Below are positions 43,601 to 55,358 of a stretch of DNA of 64,000 nt, in pieces (within the stretch, counting starts at the first letter, position 1; each line of letters starts with the position of its first letter). Origin of the DNA: Tuctoria greenei (Eukaryota > Streptophyta > Magnoliopsida > Poales > Poaceae). The position numbers and the translations under genes are program-made. The notes under the pieces are model-generated. The model saw only the letters and a program-made list of their open reading frames with translations. It was not told the DNA's origin and made no database searches. The DNA is taken from positions 68,570,933 to 68,634,932 of the forward strand of contig JAYESD010000004.1 in NCBI GenBank assembly GCA_036927565.1, written 5' to 3'.

Positions 43601-45235
43601 TGAAAGTGCATCTAGGTTCCCCGTGGGTTTTGGATGATTGATGACGATAATTAAGTCGCTAATGAGCTTAAGTGATCTTAGCACAGGTGTGGACTCGATC
43701 GGAGACGCAGACCCTCAAAAAGGAAAAGGAAGGAAACAGAGTCAACTCGAAGCGTAGAAACTAGGGTTTCTAGCGTGTTGAGTTAGACTAGCCGTAGAAA
43801 TAGGAGGGTGCGTGTGTAAAGTGCATTGAGATCAAGTTTGGGAGCTCAAAGTGGTTTAGAGGTCAAACCCCTTGAGAGAAAAGAGTGGATAAGTAGTCTG
43901 GCAGTAGGGCCGGACTAGTCCGTGCAGGTGGCCGGACTAGTCCGCCCCTGGCTGGCCAAGTCCGTATTCGGCCGGACCAGAAGGGTCTGACTGAGATCGG
44001 ACTAGTCCGTTTGTGGCCGGACTAGTCCTGGTAGCAGTGAGTGGGTTTTGGGGACTAAGTCCCAAAACCACGGACTTGTCCGTTTGAGACCAGACCAAGA
44101 GGTCCTGAGTGAGAACGGACTAGTCCGCCCTTGGGGCCGGACTAGTCCGGGTTGGCGAGTTGAAGGTGCTTCTGTGACTAAGTCTGGGAGGACCGGACTA
44201 GTCCGCCCTTGGGGCCGGACTAGTCCGTGGTCCTCAGACTAGTCCGTTTTCACACAGAGCAAAAGGCTCTGTGTGAGATCGGACTAGTCCGTTGTTGAAG
44301 TGACCGTTTGAATTTGAAGTTTGGCGGGTAGTGTGACGATAGCGTGTCAGCTGTCGGGACCTGACAAGAGGTCAGTGGTCCCCTAGGCCGGACTAGTCCG
44401 TGCCTGAGGCCGGACTAGTCCGCCCTTTTGCTGAGGTCAGCAGTTTGGGCTCGGGACCCCTATAAAAAGGGGACCCCCGGCCTCATTTCAAACAACTCTT
44501 GAAACTCTCGAACCCTAGCGCCGCCACAGCCAACTTGGAGCACTCCTAAGCCTCTTTCTTGCCTACTTTCCCTCTAAAACTAATTCTTGAGTGGATTAGG
44601 GTTTAGTGAGGTGGAGAAGAGGAAGAACATCGCGCTTGTGCTCCCGGTTTGATCTCTTGCACTCATTGAGTCTTTGTGTGCTGTGCGTTGAGTATATTTT
44701 GTGGTGTTGATCACCTTTGTGGTGTGGGAGCCTCAGATTGTGAGAAGCCCCAACGAACTTTGTAATCACCCTTGTGATTAGTGGAAAACCAAGTTAGGCC
44801 CGTGTGGTAAACTTGGTGAGGGAAGGGTTGTTGAACCCGACCCTTTGTGGACTCCTCAACGGGAACGTAGATTCCTTGTGTGGAATCGAACCTCGGGATA
44901 AAATCCTTGTGTCTTCGTGTTCTTCGCATTTACTTTATCGATTATTTCGTTCTAGGGTTGCTAGTCTTGTTTCGTACTTCATATTGCTAAACTTGTTGAA
45001 GCTTGACTCACTCTTGTGTTGGTAGTTGTTTAACTTGACTTAAACATATCTTCACCTAAAGCCTCGAGAAAATCCCCTAAAATTTGCTAGAAACATCTTT
45101 TAGAGTTCTTCACGCAGGCTGACCGGACTAGTCCGCCGCCAGACCAGACTAGTCCGCCCCCTGTGATTTAATCTCGTTTTATTAAGTCATTTGCAGGTCA
45201 ATTAGCCTATTCACCCCCCCTCTAGGCAACTTTCA
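43601..45235 (+). repeat. 3' LTR of Sirevirus A
   Basis: 1635 bp. Compared with the 5' LTR it lacks one ~20-base palindrome unit near 44292 (GGTGGTGACC plus a half palindrome on either side), which accounts for the length difference. Same palindrome arrays and TATAAAAA near 44460. Confidence 0.95.
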
Positions 45236-45240
45236 GCACC

Positions 45241-48200
45241 GCCGCCGGCAGCCGCCGCCGCGCCACCAACGGCCGCTGCCGCCGCTCCATCCCTGGCCGC
45301 CGCCGCGCCGGCTGCTTCCCAGATTGGGCCGCCGCCGCCGCTCCATCCTTGGCCGCCGCCGCGCCGACTGCTTTCTAGCTCGTGCCGCCGCCGACCTGCT
45401 CCTCAAAGATTTGGTCACCGTCGTTCTCCTCTGCACGGATCTGGCTGTCGCCGACCTCAGCCCCGGCGCCGCTGATCGCCGCTCCTATGCCCGCGCCGCC
45501 CATGGCGCCAGCCGCGCCGACTGCTTTCGCCGCCCAGATCGGGCTGCCACCAGCCTACTCCTCCCAGATCCGGCCGTCGCCAGTCTCCTTCGCCCCGAAC
45601 AGGCCGACACCGACCGCAGCTGCGCCGTATGGCCCTGGCACCACCTGGCAGGCCGTCGGTGCCCACTTGACGGACGCAGGAGGCGCTGGCCGGCTGCTGG
45701 CATGGCTGCCGGGCTGGTCGTCGCCACCGGATCCGACACCGTTGAGTCGGTCGCCACGCAGCTCCTCCCTGACGCCGCTGCCGGAAGGTTGGCTGCTATG
45801 CCGCCCTTGCCTGGCGCCGCAACCCCCCCTCCAACGGTCGCCACTTCCGTTTGCCGCCCCACCAATGGTTGTCACCGTCGGAAACGGGCGCGCCGCCGCC
45901 AACTCTTGTCGTGCACCGCCGCCATTGGCCATCCATTATGCGCCACCGTCAGGCCCCGTTCCCAGCACGCTGGCGCCCATCGGTCTTGGTCCTGCCGGAT
46001 CTGCCTCTATTGGCGCGCGGCCTCGTGCTGCCACCCCCGTTGGTGCATTGCAGTACCCGCCGCTGGGTTGGCCGCCAGCCGCCGGTGCGTCTTTCCCTGG
46101 TGCCGCCGTCGATGGGCCGACCGCCGCGCCTCCTCTCCCTAGTGTCGCTCCTCAGATGCGCGCGCAGCCGCTCCCTGGCACTACCACCGTTGTTGGCGCG
46201 CTGCAACACCCTCCGTCGGGTTGGCCGCCGGCCGCGGTTGCGTCTCTCTCTCCAGCGACTGGTCCGACCGCCGGCGGACCACTTGCCTGTCCTGCCGCCA
46301 TTGCCTTCACGGCTAGTGCCGTCTCTTGGCGAGATGGGCATATTGGGTACTCGGAGTCGTTGGCGCTGTACCGGGAGCCACCTCTGGTGTGGGATCACCA
46401 GTCATTGGAGTCGTCGTTCAGCACTATGCACCTCACTCCACCTGCTGTTGACTGGGTGGCTGATTCCGGAGCATCATACCATACCACTCCTGATGTTGGT
46501 ATACTTTCTTCTACCCACCTCTTCTATCCTTCTTTTTCTTCATCTATCGTTGTCGGGAATGAGTCTGTTCTCCCAGTCATCTCAGTAGGTGACTCGGGCT
46601 TTACGTGTTCTTTCCAGCTCAAAAGCATTCTTGTTGCTCCAGCTATTATTCAGAATTTGCTTTCTATTCGTCGTTTTACCACTGATAATCATGTTTTTAT
46701 TGAGTTTAATCCTTTTGATTTATCTGTAAAGGATCTTTTCACTCGGCGTCTTCTTCTCCGATGTGATAGCTCGGGGTCTCTGTATACTATTCGACTTCCT
46801 GTTTCTGCTCCGTCTCCGCCTTTTGCCCTGACTATGACAACTTCACCATCACTTGGGACCGTCGGCTTGGCCACCCTGGTGTAGATGCTATGTCCAAGTT
46901 GTCTAGTAGTTCGATTATCTCGTGTACTAGGGACACACATGAGTCTTTATGTCATGCTTGTCAGCTTGGTCGCCATGTTCAGCTTCCTTTTTCGACTTCT
47001 ATGATTCATGTTGAGCACAATTTTGATCCTATTTAGTGTGATCAGTGGACATCCCCCATTATCAGTGTTTCAGGGTTCAAATATTATTTGGTAGTGCTTG
47101 ATGATTTTTCGCACTTTTTGTGGACTTTTCCTTTGCGGTTGAAGTCTGAGACATACGTCACTCTTTCTCACTTCTTCGTTTGGGTGTCCACTCAGTTTGG
47201 GCACACTGTCTGAGCTGTCCAGTGCGATAATGGACGTGAGTTTGTTAACTCGGTGTTCTGTAACTTTCTACTCGCCCATGGTTTTTAGTTGCGCATGTCT
47301 TGTCCATACACCTCCTCTCAGAATGGCAAGGCAGAGCGCATGCTTCACACCACCAATGATGTTATGCGCTCCCTGATGTTTCAAGCCTTCATTCTCGCTC
47401 GGTACTAAGTAGATGCCCTTCACACTGCCACTTTTCTCATTAATCGTCTTCTCATCAAGGCTATCTATGCTCCCACCCCTTACTTTGCCCTGTATGGCAC
47501 CACTCCCCTTTACGACCACCTTCGAGTTTTTGGGTGCACTTGCTACACTAACCTTTCCGCCACAGCCACACATAAGCTTGTGCCTTGCTTTACTCGTTGT
47601 GTCTTTCTTGGGTATTCCCTTGATCATAAAGCGTACCGGTGTCTAGACCTCGCCACTCATTGTATTTTGATCTTCGACATGTCGTCTTCGACGAGTCCTC
47701 TTTTCCTTTCTCTACTTCCTCGTTTGTTTCCGCCGCAGAGTTGGAATCCTGTTTTCTACTGACACCGAGGCTGCTCCTCTACAGCTGCCTTGACCTTTTT
47801 CTGCGGGTACGACACCCCCAGCTCCACGCGTGGCCCCGACGTCACCTGCCGCGCCCCGCGCGGCCTCGACATCCCCGACATCACCCACTGCGCCACACGC
47901 GTTCCCGACGTCACCTGTCGTGCCTTGCACGGCCTCGGCGTCCCCGACATCACCCGCTGCGCCACGCGTGGCCCCGACATCTCCGATGTCACCCAACGCG
48001 CCCGTACGGTCTCGGCGTCCCCGATGTCGCCCGCTGCACCACGCGCGGCCCCGACGTCTCCAACGTCAACTGCCGCGCCTTACGCAGTACCGGCGCCCCA
48101 GACGCCTACAGCTGCGCCTCCTGCAGTCCTGACTTCTCGGTTCGCCAACCTCACCCTCGTCTACCAGTGACGAGCGCGGGTTGGTGTTCAGGCTCCAGCA

Positions 48201-49622
48201 GCTCCGGCGTCTCCGACCTCCACAGCCGCGCCACACGCGGCCCCGACGTCTTCGACCTCCACAACTGCGCCATGCACGACCACGGTACTACGGTTTGCCG
48301 ACCCTGCTCTTGTCTATCAGCGACGAGAGCGGGTGATCAGACTCATGCTCGCCCCGAGCCCCAGGTGTATCACCCGCCTCTGCTCCACCGGAACCCAGGT
48401 CACGTCCACCCGATGGTGACTCGACGTGTAGTCAGGGTCCTTCGACCGGTTGAGCGTTTCTTTGGGGTCGTCCTCTCGTCGACGTCGCCTCCACCATCCG
48501 CCTACTCTTTGGTATCGCCTATACCGTCTTTCGTCTGTAGCGCCCTCGCTGACCCTCATTGGCGTCGCGCTATGGAGGAAGAGTATGCGACCCTGCTTGC
48601 CAATCGGACCTGGTGCCCCGTCCCAGTCGTGGCAATATTGTCACGAGCAAGTGGGTGTTCATGCATAAGAAGAAGGCGGATGGTTCCCCGAAGAGATACA
48701 AGGCTTGGTGGGTACTTCAGGGCCTTACTCAGCGCCCTGGAGTCGACTACGATGAGGCCTTCAGTTCGGTGGTGAAGCCGGCGACGGTTCGTACCGTTCT
48801 GTTATCCGGACATGATATTGAAGCTGAACAAGTTCTTGTACGATCTGAAGCAGGCACCCCGAGTCTGGTACAGCCGGTTCGCCTCCTTTCTAGTCTCATT
48901 GGGCTTCGTTGAGGCCAAGTCGGACACGTCGCTGTTTGTCTATCGACGGGAGGGTGACACTGCCTACGTCGATTACATTGTACTAACGACATCCAGTCTA
49001 GCTCTCCTTTAGCGCACTATCTCCGTCTTACAGCAGGAGTTCGCTATGAAAGATTTGGGCCAACTTCACCACTTCCTGGGTATTGCGGTCGAGGACCGCC
49101 CAGGTGGCTTGTTCCTTCACCAGCGACAATACTGCCTGGACATCCTCGAGCTGAGTGTAAGCCGTGTTCCACGTCGGTGGATACCCAGACAAAGGTCTCC
49201 TCTACCGACGAGACACCCGCCAGTGACTCGACTGCCTACAGGAGTCTTGCAGGTGCTCTTCAGTACCTCACCTTCACCAGACCGGATATCTCCTACACGG
49301 CTTAGCAGGTGTGCCTTCACATGCATGACCCGCAGGAGCCACCCTTCACCATTGTGAAGCGGATTCTTGGGTACCTGCGTGTCACCCTCGACTACAACCT
49401 CCTCCTTCGGCTTCACTCGGCTTTCGAGCTGGTCGTCTACACCGACGCTGACTGGGCAGGCTGCCCGAACACTCGTCGGTCCACCTCTGGCTACGTTGTC
49501 TTCCTGGTTGCAACCTCATCTCCTGATCCTCAAAGCGACAGCCCGTGGTGTCGCTCTCAAGTGCTGGGGCGGAGTACTGCGGTGTGGCTAACAGCGTGAC
49601 TGAGGCTTCCTCACTTCAGCAG
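45241..49622 (+). pseudogene. Copia E gag-pol remainder, heavily broken
   Basis: 45241-46440 is Pro/Ala-rich with no recognisable capsid domain or zinc knuckle. Protease follows at about 46453 (WVADSGASYHTTPDVG). The frame shifts near 46850 into RRLGHPGVDAM and CHACQLGRHVQLPF. The integrase region has stops at about 47035, 47212, 47287 and 47406 but keeps LDDFSHFLW, QCDNGREF and SQNGKAER. The linker (47770-48300) is a Pro/Thr repeat. RT starts near 48560 (AMEEEYATLLANRTW, VFMHKKKADGS) and has an internal deletion near 48805, jumping to LNKFLYDLKQAPRVWY. The catalytic motif reads YVDYIVL instead of YVDD. RNase H fragments run to 49622, where D is inserted. Confidence 0.85.
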
Positions 49623-49800
49623 TGAAAGGTTATGAAACAAGCCACATGATTCCATTACTCAGATGGCCATTATATAGCCAGATTACAGAGTGGTTGCCGG
49701 CTTGACCGGCGCATGTTCAGTACACAACGTGCAGGTATGGAGAGGTATGGAGAGGTAGTTACAGGAAGTAGTGGAGACCAGTGATGACTATTTCCTAATA
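49623..49800 (-). repeat. 3' LTR of copia D
   Basis: 178 bp, TGAAAGG..CCTAATA (CA decayed to TA). A minus-strand TATATAATGG lies near 49670-49680. The polypurine tract GGCTGAGGGGGGC (49801-49813, minus) abuts it. Confidence 0.7.
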
Positions 49801-49869
49801 GCCCCCCTCAGCCTTGACGGTCTCGAACGTTCAGGCTGTCTCTAAAATCGTAGAACAATGATGAAGATA

Positions 49870-52800
49870 AACCCTTGGTGAAGATATCTGCATACTGCAG
49901 AGACGATGGCACATGAAGCACTTTAACCTCTCCCAAGAAGATCTATTTCAACATACTTCGTCCTTTGATGTTGTACGGGATTTGTAGACAGGTACATAGT
50001 GCTCACATTATCACAGAAGACAACAGTAGCTCGTGAAAGAGGGCGGTGTCATTCAGATAAGAGCTGACAAAGCCATGAAGATTCAGAAACTGCATTTGCA
50101 ACCCTCCGATATTCAGCCTCAGCACTGTATCGTGAAACTGTGGATTGTCGCTTAGGTGACCATGAAATTAAGTTACTGCCATAGAAAATGCAAAATCCGG
50201 ATGTTGACCTTCTAGTGTCGGGGCACTCGGCCCAATCGGCATCTGAATATGCAATGAGGTCTGAAGCTGCTGACTTGTAGTAACAGAGTCCATGTTTCGT
50301 GGTTTCTTTGACATAACGAAGAATACGCTTCAGCAACAGAAGATGTGGTGTCCTTGGTGAATGCATAAATAAGCATGCTTGTTGGACAGCGTATGTGAGA
50401 TCTGGGCGTGTCAAAGTCAAGTACTGGAGTGCCCCTGCAATGCTGCGATATTCAGAAGGATTAGACAGCAATGATCCTTTAGATGCAGAAAGTTTCGACT
50501 TAGTGTCAATAGGAGTACTGGCAGGGTTGCAATGGTACATATTTGCACGTTCAAGAATGTCAAGTGCATACTGCTCTTGGCTGAGGAACATCACATCTTT
50601 GTTGTACTGAACGTGAATACCAAGAAAATGATTGAGGGGCCCCATGTCTGTCATAGCAAACTCACTGCAAAGTTGGGATATCACTTGCTGAAGAAATATA
50701 TCGGAGCTTGCAGTTAAGACAATGTCATCCACATATAATATGAGATATGCTGTATGAAGCTTGTTGTGAAGAACAAATAAAGAACTGTCTGCTTTGGATT
50801 CAGTGAAACCAATACTGGTAATAAATGTCTTGAACCGGAGAAACCAAGTTCTCGGTGCTTGCTTAAGCCCATACAATGACTTGTTGAGTTTGCAGACATA
50901 ATCTGGATTAGCAGGATCACTGAAACCTGATGGTTGTGAACAGAAAACTGTTTCTGAAAGCTTGCCATGAAGAAAGGCATTTTTAACATCGAGTTGACGT
51001 ATATACCATGATGCAGAGAAGGCAATGCTCAACACAAGTCGAATTGTGGTTGGTTTTACCACAGGACTGAACGTCTCTTGGTAATCTACACCATATTCCT
51101 GAGAGAATCCGCGTGCAACCCATCTTGCTTTGTAACGAGCAACAGTTCCATCGAGATGCAGCTTGTGTCTGAAAATCCACTTCCCTGTAATAATATTGGC
51201 ACCTGCAGGTTGGGGCACTAAAGTCCAAGTATTGTTCATTAACAATGCATTATATTCCTCAGTCATGGCATGGAACCAGTTAGGGTCTTTAAGTGCAGAT
51301 TTGTAGGTGTGTGGAATGGGTGAAAAGGATTCATGAGCATGCAGGTTCAGCATCTGTTTGGGCTTAAAAATGCCCTGCCTATCTCTGAGTGACCATACGA
51401 TGGGATGTGGGGAGGTTAGATGGAACTGGAATTGGTGATGCTGGAAGGGCAGAAGTGGAGTCTGGAGAAACAATGTTGTTGTGTGTCGATTGGGTAGGTG
51501 CAGTAGACTGAATAACTGAACCATTGGCTGGTGGTGTGGATGTACTGAAAGTAGGAAGATGTGGACCTGGTACAATAACTGGTTGTACAGAGGATCTAGT
51601 CGAAGGTGTTGATGGAGTATAGGAAATACTGGATGAATATGGAAAGGAAGACTCATCAAACACCACATGCCTGGAGATGATGACCTTGCCAGTAGAAAGA
51701 TTCAAACATTTGTAACCCTTGTGCTCAAGAGGATATCCAAGAAACAGACATGCTACAGACCGTGGTGCTAATTTGTGTTTGGAAGTAGCAGTGAGATTGG
51801 GGTAACAAAGACACCCAAAAACTCTCATATGAGAATAATCAGGCTGTTGTCCGAAAAGGACATGATAGGGTGTGTAAAAATTCAAAGGTTTGCTAGGTCG
51901 TCGATTGAGAATATAGGTAGCAGTATGTAGAGCTTCAACCCAAAATTTAGAAGGCATGCAGGCCTGAAATAACAGACATGATCACATTGTTAATGGTACG
52001 AAGTGATCGTTCTGCTTTGCCGTTTTGAGGTGATGTGTAGGGACAAGAAAACCGAATTGTGATGCCATGAGTTCTTAGGAAAGATCGTAGTGGAAGATTA
52101 GCAAATTCGGTTCAATTATCGCACTGGATGGACTGAATGCTAATATGAAATTGGTTGAGAATGAGAGTGTAGAAATCTGTAATAGCAAAGGTAGTGTCAG
52201 AGGTAGTGTCAGACTTATTCCTAAGGGGAATAGTCCAAAGATAATGACTGTAGTCATCCAGTAGAACAAAATAGAACTTGTAGCCAGTAACACTTTCGAC
52301 AGGTGATGTCCAAATGTCACAATGCAATAGTTGAAAAGCGAAATATGATACAGACAATGAACTAGAAAAGGGCAATCTAACATGGCGCCCTTGTTGACAT
52401 GCATCACAAAGATGAGTTTGGTTCTTAATAATTGGTACAGAAAGTTCAGAAAGGATGTTGTCTAAACAACGAGGACCAGGGTGTCCTAAACGCCTATGCC
52501 ACAAGGTGGTGGTGCTTGCTGTCAGTGTTGTTGCCGAAGTGGAGCTTCTGGAAGGAGAAAATGGGTAAAGATCACCAGCACTACTGCACTTCATGATCTC
52601 TTCCTTGCTGAGTAGATCCTTGATTGAGTAGCCAAAAGGGTCAAATTCAACGGAACAACAATTATCAGTAGTGAATTTGTGAACAAAAATTAAATTCTTA
52701 ATGAGAGATGGTATATGTAGAACTCTAGAGAGATGAAAGGTAGCATGTTTTGTGGGAAGAGATGCTGAACCAGTACCTTTGATAGGCAGACTAGAACCAT

Positions 52801-53342
52801 TGCCAACAACTATATGAGAGGAATTAAGCATTGATGATGGACAATAATTGGACAGAGTACCTGAATCTGCAGACATATGCCCAGTAGCACCAGTATCCAT
52901 GAACCACTCCTGATTGCTTGTAGCTGTTTGTTGAGCAGCAGCATTCAACGCTTGAAGTAGCCCAGTGGTGTCAAAGTTTGGTGCTGTTGGAGGAGCAAAC
53001 TGACTCTAAGGTTGGGAGGTCTGCACATTATATGCATGACCTGCAGGAGGACATGATCCCAGTACACCAGGACCAGTGGCACCGGTCCAAGGTGCACGCC
53101 AGCTCTGGCCTGAGGAAAGCAAAGATACCAGCCACGGTGGAATGCTCTGTTGAGGCTGAGAGACATTCCCACGGCCACCGTGTCCACGGCCACGGCCACG
53201 GTTGTCGCCACGTCCACGACCACGAGGTGGTGAGAAAGTGGGCGCGCGGTCACTGCTGGTACGAGAAGGTGCAGAGTTGTTGTTGCTGGTGTCAGGGGAG
53301 ACCTCAGAGGAGTGGAGGGCAGTGTCTTGTGGTGTCGTAGTT
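49870..53342 (-). pseudogene. Copia D gag-pol, broken
   Basis: The gag tail is Gly/Arg-rich (FSPPRGRGRGDNRGRGRG). Protease: EWFMDTGATGHMSAD (ORF 52948-52112). GAG-pre-integrase: LWHRRLGHPG and CDACQQGRHVRLPF. The integrase core is stopped by TGA just after QCDN near 52110, then SPQNGKAERS, then a frame change near 51960. Its C-terminal part is 51957-51379 (ILNRRPSKPLNFYTPYHVLFG). Reverse transcriptase and RNase H, 51668-50049: NTWTLVPQPAGANIITGKW, RQLDVKNAFLHG, LYVDDIVLTAS and SDADWAECPDTRRSTSG. A TGA near 50046 interrupts the RNase H end, which fades out by about 49870. Confidence 0.85.
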
Positions 53343-54906
53343 GAATGTAGGCCTAGAGGGAGGGTGAATAGGCCTTCTTGAATTTTTCTCGGTTCCTGTA
53401 ACACTTAACAACAAGGTCAATACTAGAGATATCGGACTAGTCCGGTAAAGTGCGGACTAGTCCGGTTTTCATGGGCTAAGTTGATCAAGTTCAGTCAATT
53501 TGATTGATTCGTAAATGTTTGCAGCGGAAATATAAACTTGAATGACAGTTTAATAGTTGTATGTCAAATTTTATTACAATTAAGGCTCTTGTTCAACAAA
53601 TTAACTTAAATTGAACAAAGTGAATCAAACCCTAGATTAAGTTGATCAATTAAGATGAAGAACACAAAAGGACAAGACACAAGATTTATCCCGTGGTTCG
53701 GCTACCACGAAGGCAACCTACATCCACGTTGAGGAGCCCACAAAAGGACCGGGTCTTCTCCAACCCTTCCCTCGTCGGATCGCCACGAAGGCCAATCCTC
53801 TTCCACTAATCACAAAGGGTAAATAACCAAGTTGAAGGGGCGTTCTCACACGTTGAGAGCTCCCTTGATTACAACTTACAAAGCCACCAATAACACACTC
53901 GAAAATTACAAATTGAAACGCAAGAGTGTGTTAGAGAATCAAACCAAGAGCTCAATGATGTGTGCCAAGTGTCTCTCCAATGTTCTAGAAGTGATCTTCA
54001 ATAGATTGATCGATTTTGCACTTAATTTCGTGGAGAGAGGTGGTTTTTGAGTCTCTTGGGAGGTGTGACGGCTCTAGGGTTCGAGAGTGTGTAAAAGTGG
54101 GTCGTGCACCTCTATTTATATGGGGTTTCTAAAAGTGACCGTTAGGGTTTAGAAAGATCGGACTAGTCCGTGGTGGTCACTGGACTAGCCTGGTGTGCTG
54201 TGTGTAGCAAACCCTAAGTGTCCAGGAATATCGGACTAGTCCGGTTGAAAACGGACTTGTCCGATTTCACTACTGGAGATCTTCGGACTAATCCGATTGC
54301 CATCGGACTTGTCCGGACATATGAAACCCTAAGTGTTTAGGATGACAAGTCCGCACTTGGAGGACTTGTCCGATTTAGATCAGTGTGTATATCGGACTAG
54401 TTCGTGTAGACACCGGTCTTGTCCGAAGTGGATCAGAAAGAATATCGGACTAGTCCGGATCACAACGGACTTGTCCGATTTTGTGTGACTTGTGCATTGT
54501 GTTGAGGACTAGTCCGCATTGGGGAGGACTAGTCCGAACTGGATCAGAAAGATGTCGGACTAGTCCGGTGGAAACCGGACTTGTCCGATCTAGTGCAGAA
54601 TGTGATATCGGACTAGTCCGGCTGTTATCGGACTAGTCCGGTCCTGTATAATCTTTGTGCATTGTGTGTGTGTGTGCTTGAAAGTGATTGAGCTCTTGGG
54701 TGTGTTTCCTTAACACACTCCATACATAATAATCTACTATTTTCTTCTCCTTGAGCTCAAATTCACTTTGCTTCTCATTTCCCTTCTTTTTGGCATTTTG
54801 CTCATTTTTTATTATTTGCCTGCATTCATCTCAACAAAGGATTAGGATCCCAATTGCTTGTCATAAATCATCCAAAACCCACAAGGGGGTCCTAGATGCA
54901 CTTTCA
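53343..54906 (-). repeat. 3' LTR of Sirevirus C
   Basis: 1564 bp, TGAATGTAGGCCTAGAGGG to CTAGATGCACTTTCA on plus. Palindromes CGGACTAGTCCG are concentrated at 54155-54640, alternating with CGGACTTGTCCG-type copies at a spacing of about 60-70 bases. Confidence 0.88.
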
Positions 54907-54925
54907 ATCTCCCCCTTTTTGGTGA
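54907..54925 (-). promoter_or_regulatory. Polypurine tract of Sirevirus C
   Basis: On minus it reads AAAAAGGGGGAGAT directly before the LTR. A second tract (AAAGGGGGAGAGA) lies near 55303-55315. Confidence 0.8.
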
Positions 54926-55358
54926 TTGATGACAACCAATTGAGATTTTACAAAATAAGGCAAAAAAATGAGATTTTCATAAAGTATGCACATATGACTC
55001 AAAAATACATCAAGCAACAAGAGAATTATCCATATGTGCATTCTTTATGGTGGGATGCATACTAAGGGCATGAATACATTGAGAATGACAGAATTTACAT
55101 TAATCAACCGATACCAAGTGCATATGACATTTTAGGAGCAAAAATGCAGTTTTCATCACAAACTCGCAAATAAATTGAGCAATTCATCACAAGACCAAAC
55201 TTAATATGAAAATAGAGTTAAACTATTATAATCACAAATAAAAGATAAAGAGAACTCTCTCCTCGCACCCTACCACAGCTAAAGCTAAGACTCCCCCTCA
55301 ATCTCTCCCCCTTTGGCATTAAGACACCAAAAAGAAGGAGAGGAGGGTCCTAGGGTCT
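54926..55358. other. 3' untranslated region of Sirevirus C
   Basis: A+T-rich, with no gene seen. It corresponds to 43170-43586 in element A. Confidence 0.6.

Larger units (their letters stand above)
33170..45240 (+). mobile_element. Sirevirus A (Ty1/copia), full length, TSD GCACC
   Basis: LTRs at 33175-34828 and 43601-45235 are flanked by identical GCACC (33170-33174, 45236-45240). Gag, pol in another frame, and a third ORF after pol follow in order: the Sirevirus (Maximus/SIRE) layout. The LTRs differ at roughly two dozen positions plus one 20-bp deletion (my count by eye, about 1.5%). Insertion is therefore fairly recent, yet three in-frame stops are already present. It lies in the gag region of copia E. 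Confidence 0.95.
32843..49622 (+). mobile_element. Short-LTR Ty1/copia element E (split by A, cut by D)
   Basis: A 121-bp LTR (32843-32963) starts TGTTAGA and ends TCTAATA (one change from the inverted TCTAACA). A methionine-tRNA-type primer site abuts it. The coding region begins at 33030, is interrupted by Sirevirus A, resumes at 45236 and stops inside RNase H at 49622, where element D begins. Its 3' end must lie beyond the window or be lost. The left flank CTAAG (32838-32842) is the candidate TSD. The very short LTR suggests the Ale/Retrofit group, which is inference. Confidence 0.8.
49623..53342 (-). mobile_element. Short-LTR Ty1/copia element D (minus), cut by Sirevirus C
   Basis: The 3' end is complete: LTR 49623-49800 preceded on minus by a polypurine tract. 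Coding DNA runs right to left to 53342, where Sirevirus C is inserted in the gag tail. The 5' LTR would lie beyond the window. Left flank AGCAG (49618-49622) is the candidate TSD. It is inserted in RNase H of element E and is closely related to it in gene order and LTR size. Confidence 0.82.

Noticed and set aside
45324..46142. Arg/Ala-rich 272-codon frame in another register
   Set aside because: It is a shadow of the Pro/Ala-rich copia E frame in G+C-rich DNA.
47756..48170. Thr/Ala/Pro repeat resembling a short tandem-repeat protein
   Set aside because: It is the linker between integrase and reverse transcriptase of copia E, expanded by local repeats, not a separate gene.
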